NCBI GenBank assembly: GCA_028583605.1
Contig: CM053330.1
Span: forward strand, 33,671,619-33,735,618
Source of the DNA: Dastarcus helophoroides
Taxonomy: Eukaryota > Arthropoda > Insecta > Coleoptera > Bothrideridae
DNA: 64,000 bases
Direction: 5' to 3'
In this document: positions 25,001 to 37,000 of the stretch, piece by piece
How the letters are laid out: each line of letters starts with the position of its first letter
How positions within the stretch are numbered: the first letter of the stretch is position 1
The notes under the pieces: generated by a model
The model's input: only the letters and a program-made list of their open reading frames with translations
Told to the model about the DNA's origin: nothing
Database searches by the model: none
Made by a program: the position numbers and the translations under genes

Positions 25001-28000
25001 TAACTAATTTTGAAAATTTTGATCTTTTGTCAAATTCATTACTTTTCTCATTTCGATCTTTAAAATTTCCACCCTTTTTTTTTAAAACTTCATAACTTTT
25101 TTCAATACTTCGATTCAAAGTTTCGAAAGTTGATATTTTCCACAACATTTTAACATTTATTTTATTTTAACGGTTTTGTAAATTTGCTTTTTTTTTTAAT
25201 TAAAATACAACTCTTGTCTTCTGAAACCAATAAAGAATAAAAGACACAACAAAGGTTGCTCTAAGTAACCTAGAGCAACCTTTGTTGTGTTGTTTAATCT
25301 TTATTGGTTTCTAGGGGACAAGATTTGTATTTCAATTTTTGAAGATAACCAAGGACCAGTCGGTTTCACTAAAATTGTATTTTTTTTAAGGTACGCCCCT
25401 GTTTAATATGTCATTTTTTTTATAAATTTTGACGCTCTTTTAAATTTTGACCCTTTTGAAAATTTCCGTCGATTTTTCAAAACCTCAACCTTATTTTCAA
25501 ACGACATTCTCAAATTTTTGTTTTTCTGAAAAGTTTAAAATGTTTTTCAATATTTTGGAAATTTAATCATTTGTTTTTCAAAAAATTTGACTTGTTCAAA
25601 ATTTCCAACATTTTAAAAAAATTTTGCGTTTCTTGGAAATGTAAACTATTAAAAATTTTGATTTTTTTCTGAAAATGTTGACTATTTTTCAGAACATCAC
25701 TTAAAATTTCATTTTTTGAAATATTCGTCATTTTGTTAAGTTTCTCATTGAAAATTTAGATATTTTGAAAAACCGTATATTTTTTCTTAAAAAATTCTGC
25801 GTTTTCTAAAAATGAAAACTATTGAAAATTTTGATTTTTTTCTGAAAATGTTGACTATCTTTTTGAAAGATCTTTTGCTGGAAATGTTTATTTTTTTTTT
25901 TGAAAAATATTTCTTTGAAAATTTTAATTTTAAATTTTTTCATTATTTTTGAGAACTATCGACTAGTTGGAAAAATTCAATTTGGAATATTTCGACTTAC
26001 GAAAATGCCCAATTTGTAACAAATTCTCCTTGTTTTGAAAATGCATTAAAAATGTTGATCTTCTTCGAAAATTTTATTTTCTTTCAAAAGTTTGACTCAA
26101 AATTTCCACTTTTTTCTCTGAAATTCGTCTTTTTGTAAAACCTTTGCGTGCAACTTTTGATTTTTGAAAACTTAAATCTGAATGAACATTTAAAATGTTC
26201 TAGACATTATTTTGAAAACTACCTTGAAAATTCAATCTTTTTGAAAATATGTTTTTTATTCTTTCAGAATATTGTCAACTTCCAATAATAAAAGTTTAAG
26301 TGTTTCCAAACTGGATCACAGAAATGTTAAATAAAATTAATAAACAATATGTTCTTTTATTCTTCGTATGTTCTTTCTTCAAAATTTTGATTAATTTCAA
26401 AAATTTTAACTAGTTTCAAAAATTTTGCTCTTTTGACAAATTCATTACTTTTCTCGTTTCGGTCTTCTTTAAAATTTCCACCCTTTTTTTAAAAACTTTA
26501 TAACTTTTTTCAATCCTTCGATTCAAAGTTTTGAGTCTTGAAACTTCATATTTTTCATAAAATTTTGACATTTATTTTATTTCAACAGTTTTGTAAATTT
26601 GTTTTTTTCTTAAATTGAAACACAAATCTTGTCCCCTGAAATCAATAAAGATTAAAAGACACAAGAAAGGTTGCTCTAAGCAACCTAGAGCAACCTTTGT
26701 TGTGTTGTTTAATCTTCATTGGTTTTAGGGGACAAGATTTGCATTTCATTTTTTGAAGATAACCAAGGACCAGTCCGTTTCACCAAAATTATGTTTTTTT
26801 AAGGTACGCTCCTTTTTAATTTGTCATTTTTTCATAAATTTTGACGCTCTTTTAAATTTTGACCGTTCTGAAAATTCCGATTTTTGTCGATTTTTCAAAA
26901 CTTTAACTTTATTTTTAAACGACATTCTCAAAATTTTGTCTTTCTAAAAAGTTCGAAATGTTTTTCAATATTTTGGAAATTCTGGAAACATTTATTTCTT
27001 GAAAAATGTTAATTGACTGGTTTAACATTTCCAACATTTTAAAAAAATTTAGGGTTTTTGAAAATGTAAACTGTTAAAAATTTTGATTTTTTTCTGAAAA
27101 TGTTGACTTTTTTTAAGATTATCACCTAAAATTTCTACTTTTTTGAAATATTTGAAATTTCTCATTGAGAATTTCGATTTTTTTGAAAAACCGTATACTT
27201 TTTCAAAAAAAAATTTGCGTTTTTTGAAAATGTAAACTATTAAATATTTTGATTTTTTTCTGAAAATGTTGACTTAATTCAAGATGTTCAACCAAAATTT
27301 CTACTTTTTTTGAAATATTCGTCATTTTGTTAAATTTCTCATTGAAAATTTAGATTTTTTGAAAAACCGTATACTTTTGCTAAAAATATTGATTCTCTAA
27401 AAATTTTGATTTTCGTAAACATTCAACTTTTTAAATATCTTGGCTTTCTTCAAAATTTCAACTTTAAAAATTTGTGTCTTTTTTTAAAGTCTTTTTTTAT
27501 TCTTTTTAAATTCAAACTTTTGAAAATTTTCACTTTTTTTTTAAATCCTAATCTTCTTTTCTAAATTTTAACAGATATCTGACTAAAGAAACTTGACCAT
27601 TTTGTCAACGTTTTGATATTTTCACGAGTTTTAATTTTTTTAATTTTGATTTTTTTGCAAATTTGATTTATTGAAAATTTCTACTTTTTTTAAAATTTCT
27701 ATCTTTTTGGAGATGTTCACCTTTTTTTTTAAATAGGTACCCACTTATCAATAATAAACTAAAATATATTCAAAAATGTTGACTATTTTCGAAATTTTCT
27801 TTTTTTTTGATAATTACAACTTTAGGCTATTTTTGCAAAGTTCAACCTATTTCCAAAATTTATTGATTTCAAGAGCCTGTGAACTGAAGGTCACGTGAAC
27901 TCAAGGACACATAGGGGTTGAGCTCAACCCCTATGTGTCCAAGCTCACGTTAGCTCGAGGTCACGTGAGCTCAAGGTCCTATGTGCCCAAGGTCACGTTA

Positions 28001-31000
28001 GCTCAAAATCACGTAAGTTTGAAATCACTTATAAAACACTAAACTTTGCTTTTTTTGAACACTGCTTTTATTAGTTATTATAATTAATTACACAGCTCCA
28101 CAAAAAAAATTGTTTATGCTGGGGACCGAACTAGGATTTTCTAGGATATTTTTCTCTCTGAGGTCAAAAAGGGGGTCAGTGAGCAAATAATCGAGAAAAC
28201 CCCAAAAACTGATAAAAATATCGTGACGTTTATCGGTTTTTTGGGTTTTTCTCGATTATTTGTTCATTGACCCCCAATTTTGACTCCAGATTCGTGTTTA
28301 ACGAGAAAAAATATTTCAGAAAATCGTAGTCAGGCCCCCAGTACACATCACTTGTTTTTGTGGATCTATATATTATTAATAATATAATCATTAATTATAT
28401 TTGAAAATTTTAACTTTTTTTGGGATTTTGACTTTTTTTCGAAATTTTTTTTCCAGCTCAATTCACTGGCAAGGGGCTTTTGGAGCACTACAAATATAAT
28501 GCAGAAATACGGTTGGCGATAACATTTTGAACTTTCCTGAGAAATTTGGGTTTATTTTTTTTGGAACTTTAGACTTCTTTGAATATTTTGACCCAAAATT
28601 TCGAATGTTTCCAAAAATTCGTCTCTTTTGAAAATTTTGTTGATTGCAAATTTGCATTCTTCAAAAATTCTGCTTTTTTGAAAATTTCAAATTTTCTTAA
28701 AATATTGGTTCCCTTTGAAAATTTTGACTTCCTTGAGAAGTCAACTTTTTTGAAAATCTTGACTTTTCCAAAATTTCCATGATTTTTGAAAAGTTTTGCG
28801 TTTTTTGACTTTGTTCAAACCTCGACTTCCTTTGAAAATATTGACTTTTTCTAAAATCTTCATTTTTTAAAATCTTCATTTTTAAAATTTTTTGAAATTT
28901 TTCAACAATTTTTTGTAATATTCAATATTTTTTTAAAATGTTGCCTCAGAATTTGAAAATTTTATTTCATCGAAGCTAAGCATTTTTTTGTAGTTTTGTA
29001 AATTTGACATTTCCGATAAATTTCGACTTTCTAAAATTTAGACTTTGTAAAATTTTTGACTTTTTTGAAAACTTTTACATTTTTTTAAATTATCCATTTT
29101 TTTTTAAATTACAACCTGATTCGGTTCCTATATGGTCATTATGAAATTTGTTGGTCATTTCTACTTTTTTTGAAGATTTTAATTCAAAATTTCGATTTTT
29201 TTGAAAAATGAATTTTTTAAAATTTTGTCTACAAATTTCAATTTTTGGATGAATTCTAATGATTTTGAATGCTTTAGAAAATTTGATGTTATTGGAAAAT
29301 TGCTGCCTTTTTGAAACTTAACCTTTTTTTGAGAATTTTTACTTATTAAAAAATTTTGACTTTCTTTTACATGTTCACCATTTTTCGAAATATCCACTTT
29401 TGTAATTTTGATATTTTTTAAGATTTCCACTATTTTTGAAAATTTTGATTGTTTTAAATGTTCACCATTAGGAAAAATTCATGTAAAATTTGATTTTGAT
29501 GTTTTATTTATTTAAAAATTTTGACTTTTTTAAAATTTTTAACATTTTTGAAAGTTTTGTTTTTTTGAGAATCTAGACCGCTGAAAATTCTGGCTCTTTC
29601 TTAAAAATCTTGATTTTTTTTTGAAAATGTTACTCAAAATTTTGTACCTTTCTTTAGAAACTCGTCTCTTTATAAAAAACTTTGCAAATTTTGATTCTTT
29701 GAAAAATTGTAAAAATTTGGAATATTTCCTTTGAAAATTTTTACTTTCTTGAAAATTAAACTTTCTTTGAAAATTTGAACTTATTACAAAATGTTGACTT
29801 ACTTTCAAATGTTGACTTTTTTCGAAATTTCCACTTTTGCGATTTCAATTTTGTTTTTAAAAAGTTTTGCAAATTTTGACTGTTTTAAACTTTCACCATT
29901 TTGAAAAATATTTTTGCAAATTTTGATTTTTTGAAGTTTATTTCTCTAAAAATTTCAATTTTTTTGGAATTTTCATATTCTTTTTTCATTTTTTTTTTAA
30001 ATCCAAGCAACTGAAAACTTTGGAATGGAAATTCACAAAAATTAAATTTAGCAACTAAAACCTGATAGAGTAATTTGAATGACATGTATCATTTTGATAA
30101 TGATCCTAAGTATCATGTGATTTTATTTTATTTGAATAAAACGGATATTACATTAGTAATTACCCAACCCAATACCAAAATCCCTAATGTCAACACATAT
30201 CTAGGAACGAAAGATAAACTTTAAACCATCATGCATTATTCTCTTATATAAACTAAATATGACACAACGTATTAAAACTTGAAGGTAATGTGCTAAACAA
30301 TTTATATTTTTTTACACATACCGATATGTAATATTTCCTTTCCTGGCGAGCTCACTCATTATTAATGCAGTAGAATAAAAACGGTTGAAAGTGAAAATTT
30401 GCACATGGGATTTCAAACACCCTCGTCTGAAGTAAACAAACTGCCACTTTAGATCACACAAGCGTACTCTGGAAAATAAAAATGGATATCTGTTTTTAGC
30501 GATCCTTACACTAGCATCTACACATCAAATGTTTGAAATGGGTTAGGCAAAATATTGGACTGAAATATATTTAACTTTGCTCAAATAGGCACCATATGAA
30601 ATATGACTTTAATTTCGAAATTTTGACTAATTAAACACGAACTTAAAAACAAATATATGTTTTACATTTTAATGTGTAAATCTACTTAATAAATCTGTTA
30701 GCGTTTAGTGATAGAGAACAAACAGTCTAAGCCGTTGGGTCTAGAAACATGTATTTTCACAGAGATGTTCCCCATACTACGTAGGTGAGCACTAACTCAA
30801 GATTTTTTTTATTTGGCCTCTAAGGTGTTAAAAATAGGGATTAAAAACCACGTGATATGTATGCAATGAATAGTACACGCGACTGTATCTAGAGTTGCCT
30901 ATACGCGTTGAGAGCTGGCATTGTTGATGAATCTGCCTTCACACGATCCAAATTCTTGCAGATGCTCAGTGCATATTTTGTCACTTTTTTCTTAATATAC

Positions 31001-34000
31001 ACTTCCAAACATTTAGATTTTAAACTCAAAATTTTGGCTTTAATTAGTCATTTTGCGTTTTTTTTTTATGGAACTGATTAGTCCTTCGTTATCCCCAGAA
31101 TTTGAAATACAAATCTTGTCTCCTGAAACCAAGAAAGTGTTTTTGATTTTTTTTTTGTTTCAGGGGATTTGTATTTTAATTCTTAAATTTTGTGTAACTT
31201 CTTTATCAAAAATTCAAGCTGTTGTAAACATTTTCAGTTAAACATTAAAATTTTTAATTTCCCACATTTAAAGATTTTTTCCAAACTCTAAATATTTCCT
31301 GAAATTTCGAGAAGCAGTTTTGAAAAACCGATATAAATTTCGACTTTAAAATATAAAATTAAATTCTAAGGTTTAAAAGGAAAAAGTCGAAATTCCAAGA
31401 AAAAAGAATGAGAATTATTTTTAGAAATGTTTCGGATTATTTTTTACAAATTTTGATGTTTTCCGACATTTAAATTTGAGGTTGAGAGTGTTTTTTTTTG
31501 ACTTTAAAAGCGAAAAGCTTTTTTTTGGTAGAACGGACTGGTCCTTGGCTATCTTCAACAACTGAAATATAAATCTTGTCCCCTGAAACCAAGAAAGATT
31601 TAAAAACATGACAAAGTTTGCTCTAAGGCGTTTCGATAGCCAAGCTATCATCTTCAGAGAGATACTCAGGCTATCGAAACGCGTTAGAGCAACCAAATCG
31701 TTTTTGATTTCAGGGGACAAGATTTTTATTTCAATTTTTAATCGAAAAGTTGAGATTAACATAGAATTGAAGAACAAAAGTTAAAGTTGTAAAAAACACT
31801 TTAAAATGTTCTTTCATTTCTAATATTTCTACAGAAATGTCAAAATCGTGAAACTAAAAATAATCGAAACAAATTCAAAGAAATTTCTTACTTTTTTTGT
31901 TAAAACTTTAAAAAAAGAGAAAGAGAATTTTCGAACACTTTTATCCAAAATTTCGTCCTTCTGTTATGGCTCAAAATTTGTTTGATAAAAATCATGATTG
32001 CGAGAAAATCAAAACTTTTTTTGTTTTTTTAGGATAATTTATAAATTTGGACTTTCAAATTATTTTCTTAGAAATGCAACTTCGCAAGAAAAATTTTGGT
32101 ATTAAATTGAAAATATCAAATGAAACATTAAAGAAAAATTGTATATCCAAGAAAACTGTTTTCTGTTTCTCGAAATTTTGAATTCAAAACCAACATTTGG
32201 AAGCCATGTCGAAATTTCGAAAAATAACCTTCAAAATGGCTAAAAAAGTGTTCCTCCGTGTTTCGATTTAAACATTGTAATTCCTGAATTGAAGCCAAAG
32301 CCTTGTATTGTGCTTTTTCTTCAAAATTTCTATTTGGATTTGGACCCGAAAATTCTTCTAAATGTAGACTTTTTTGAGACTTTTTAGTTTAGACGTGAAA
32401 TGCCAGCTTTAAAATCAAATTTAGTTAAATATCAAATTCCTTTTACATACATTTAGTTCAAAATTTTGAAAATTCGCAATTTACAAAATTTAGATTCCTC
32501 AAAAAAAATTAGTTTTTAAGAACGCAATTTTTGTTTAAACAATTGAAGTTAGAAACATTCAAAATTTTTATAAAGCGGTCAAATTTTTTTTAAAATTTTG
32601 AAAATACATACCTACTTATGTCGAAATTTTCATAAATGTCGAAATTTTAAAAAAAGTTTAAAATTTTGGATACAATCAAATTGAAGTCATAACTTCGAAA
32701 AAATGTCTAAATTTTGACGATAAAAAGTAGAAATTTAAAAAAATGGTAAAAATTCTAAAATAGATTTGGAAAATCTTAAAAACAAAATTTCGAAAAATAT
32801 TCAATTTTTTTAAAATGTGAAAATTCTGAAAAAATTTTCGAAGTTTTTAAAAGTCGAAATTTTAAGAAGAATTCAATTTTTCAAAAAAGGGAACATTTTC
32901 AAAAAATATTTAACATTCAAAAAACAAATTTTTCACGTAGAAGTCAAATTTACTGCATAAAAGTCGAAACCTCGGAAAAAAGTCGAGTTTTTCAAAAAAA
33001 GTACTAACTTCGAGAAATAGTCGGGGGTCGAAAGTTTGTAAAAAGCTGGACATTTTTTAAAATAAGAATATTTTAAACGAATGTCAAAAAATTAATTTTT
33101 CAAAAATACCGAAAAATTGAACAAAAATTCCAGCTTTAAAATCGAATTTAGTTAAGTATCAAATTCGTTTTACACAGATTTCGTTTATAATGTTGAAAAT
33201 TTGCAATTTACAAAATTAGATTCTTCAAAAAACATTTAAGCAAATTTTTAAAAAATTGAAATTAGAAAAACTCAAAATTTTCGGAAAACGGTTAACATTT
33301 TTTTGAAAAATTTGAAAATACGTACCTACATATGTCGAAATTTTCATAAAAGTCGAAAATTTGAAACAAGTTAAAAATGTCGAATACAGTCAAATTGAAG
33401 TCATCGCTTCAAAAAAAGTCTAAATATTTGACGATAATAAGTTGAATTTTTCAAAAAAGTGAAAATTCTGAAAAATGGCCAAAGTTTTTAAAAGTCGAGT
33501 TTTTAAAAAGGATTCGTTTTTTCAAGAATGTGAACAATTTCCAAAAACATTGAACATTTAAAAAACAAATGTTTCATATAAAAGTCAAATTTATTGCATA
33601 AAAGACGAAACCTCGAAAAAAGTCGAGATTTTCAAAAAAAGTAAAAACTTTGAGAAATAGTCGAAAATTTGAAAAGAGGTGGAAAGCTTCAAAAAAGTAT
33701 AACCTTCAAAGAATCATCGAAAGTTCGGAAAAAGGTAAAAATTTTTTAAAATAAACATATTTTGAAAAAAAAAACAAAAATTTAAATTTTCAAAAAATCG
33801 AAATATTAAGATAACACCGAAATTTTGTGTCAACATTTTCAGAACATTCGAAAATAAATGGAAATCTTAAAGAGAGGTGAAATCGGGAAAGTGTTAAAAT
33901 TTACGAAACGAAAGTGAACATTTTCAAAAAACAGTGAAATTTTTCATATAAAAGTCAAATTTACTGCACAAAAGTCAAAACCTCGAAAAAGTCGAGATTT

Positions 34001-37000
34001 TCAAAAAAAAAGTAAAAACTTCGAGAAATAGTCGAAAATTTGAAAAAAGGTGGAAATTTTCAAAAAAAGTAAAAACTTCGGGGAATCATCGAAAGTTTGG
34101 AAAAAGATGATTTTTTTTTAAATAAGAATATTTTGAAAAAATATCAAAAAATCAAATTTTCAAATAACCGAAATTTTGAGAAAAGATCAAAATTTTGTGT
34201 CAACATTTTCAAAAAATTCAAAAATAAATCGAAATCTTAAAGAGAGGCGAAAGTGGCAAAGTGTAAAATTTTCGAAACGAGTTAAAATTTGAAAGCCAAA
34301 AATAATGGACAGTTCCGGAATTTAATTTTTTTTGGTGGAACGGACTGGTCGTTGGTTATCTTCAAAAATTGAAGTAAAAAACTTGTCCCCTGAAACCAAG
34401 AAAGATTAAAAAATAGAACAAAGGTTGCTCTAACGCGTTTCGACAGCCAAGCTATCTTCTTCAGGGAGATACTACAGAGATATCTCTCTGAAGATGATAA
34501 CGTGGCTGTCGAAACGCGTTAAAGTAACCTTTTTTTTGTTTTTTAATCTTTCCTGGTTTCAGGGGACAAGTTTTCTATTTCAATTTCCGGAAATATTTAC
34601 TTTTTTCTCAAAATTGTGAATTTGAATTAAATATTTCATATTTTTATGCAAATCGCGTATTAAAACACAATTTTCCAAAATAAATTCATTTTGAATTTAA
34701 ACTTGTAAAGTTTTAGATTTTTTTTGATAGATTTTGGTTTCCTTCTCACTTTCAGCTTGAACTTGAATTTTTTACGTTTTCCCAAAGTATTTATTTATTT
34801 TTTAGCTTCGTTTTCTACATTTTTTACAGATTTGTGACTTTGTGCTCCTAAAATGTTGACTCAAATCTCAAATTTGGCTTTTGCTTGATTTTTTTAAATA
34901 AATTTAATAAATATTTATTAATTTTATTTAATATTTCTACGACCCAGTTTGGAAATATTTAAATTTTTATTAATGAATATTGACAATATTCTAAAACATA
35001 TTTCAAAAAATGTTTTCAAAGTGTAAAATTTTCGAAACGAGTTAAAATTTGAAAGCCAAAAATAATGGACATTTCCGGAATGTAATTTTTTTTTGGTGGA
35101 ACGGACTGGTCGTTGGTTATCTTCAAAAATTGAAGTACAAAACTTGTCCCCTGAAACCAAGAAAGATTAAAAAATAGAACAAAGGTTGCTCTAACGCGTT
35201 TCGACAGCCAAGCTATCTTCTTCAGGGAGATACTACAGAGATATCTCTCTGAAGATGATAACGTGGCTGTCGAAACGCGTTAAAGTAACCTTTTTTTTTG
35301 TTTTTTAATCTTTCTTGGTTTCAGGGGACAAGTTTTCTATTTCAATTTCCGGAAATATTTACTTTTTTCTCAAAATTGTGAATTTGAATTAAATATTTCA
35401 TATGTTTATGCAAATCGCGTATTAAAACACAATTTTCCAAAATAAATTCATTTTGAATTTAAACTTGTAAAGTCTTAGATTTTTTTGATAGATTTTGGTT
35501 TCCTTCTCACTTTCAGCTTGAACTTTAATTTTTTACGTTTTCCCAAAGTATTTATTTATTTTTTAGCTTCGTTTTCTACATTTTTTACAGATTTGTGACT
35601 TTGTGCCCATAAAATTTTGACTCAAATCTCAAATTTGGCTTTTGCTTGATTTTTTTAAATAAATTTAATAAATATTTATTAATTTTATTTAATATTTCTA
35701 CGACCCAGTTTGGAAATATTTAAATTTTTATTAATCAATATTGACAATATTCTAAAACATATTTCAAAAAATGTTTTCAAATATTGTCAACATTCATTAA
35801 TAAAAATTTAAATATTTCCAAACTGGGTCGAAGAAATGTTAAATTAAATTAATAAACACAATGTTTCCGACAAATAAGAGTCCACCATGAAGAATAAATT
35901 CAGTAAAATAAGGCAACATCGCAAATCAGATGCGAAAATAAAGATTTTGCATGGAATCCCGGTATTTTTAAATAAATTTGGAATTTTTCAAAATTTTGAA
36001 CAAGAAATCAAAATTTGCAAACAAATTTCTCGAGTTTTCCATCAAATATTTCAAACTCAAAACCTGAAAGATTGAGTTTGAAATTTTTTATGGAAAACCC
36101 AAGAAATTTTTTTACAAATTTTGATTTTTCGTCTTTTTTTTTCGACTTTTTCACTCAAACGGTTTAAACCTTTTAGTTATTACCTTTTCCTAAAATTTTA
36201 ACTTCATACTATAATTATAGAGTTTTCTGGAAATTTTTGTAGAACATTACAATTTAAATCTCAAAATTTTTACCCTTTTTATATATTTTTTTTTGAAATT
36301 TTCTTAAAATCTTTAAATTAGAAATTCCCAACATATTTTTTGTATAAAAATTTCTTCTCGACACAATTTTCTTCTCAAACTTTTGAGTTTAAACTAAAAA
36401 ATTAACTAAAAATATTGAAATATTTTTTGTAAATTTGGAGTTTTTTTTTCTCCAAATTTGAAAAGGATGCTAATGAACAAAACTTGAAAATTTTTATTTC
36501 GAAATTTTCAAAATTATTTTAAGTCGAAATATTAAAGACAGTTGAAATATTCATGAAAGTCACAGTTATAAAATCGAAAAGTCAGATTTTTGACAAAAAT
36601 CGCCATTTTCATCCAATCAAATTGAAAGAATTTTGAAACAGAGGTCGAACTTGCAGAAATTTAATAATAATTTCATAAACAATCGAAATGTTGTTAAAAA
36701 ATCGAATTCAAAAACAATAAAATTTGCAAAAACGTTAAAATTTCGTGTCAAAATTTTAATTTAAATTTAAAGTATACATTTTCAATTACAAGGTCAAAAT
36801 TTTAAAAAAAGATTAACATTTTCAGAAATAAGACCAAAACTTTTAAAAAAGTCTAATTTAAAAAAAAAGTCTTTAGTGGGAGGTAAAGTAAAAATATTCA
36901 AAGACATTTGAAATTTTGAAAAGGAATTCCTAAAAAAACTGAAATTTTCAATGATTAAATCTTTTAATAAAGACAAAAATCATCAAAAAAAGTTAAAAGT

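Larger units (their letters stand above)
24420..27260. repeat. Tandem duplication of about 1.41 kb in T-rich DNA
   Basis: The first copy (about 24420-25835) and second copy (about 25850-27260) share order and wording: aaagatcttttgc(a/t)ggaaatg, caatatgttcttttattctt, the family A palindromes, and ttaaggtacgc(c/t)cct. Offsets at several anchors are 1405-1430 bases. They are visibly diverged, so older than the 760-bp duplication at 34259. Confidence 0.8.
27260..30030. repeat. T-rich degenerate filler, no gene
   Basis: Runs of aaaattttgacttttttt-like words on the + strand. Minus-strand frames give Lys/Phe/Asn-rich peptides and are artefacts. Interrupted by the motif cluster at 27885 and the foldback element at 28085. 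Confidence 0.7.
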
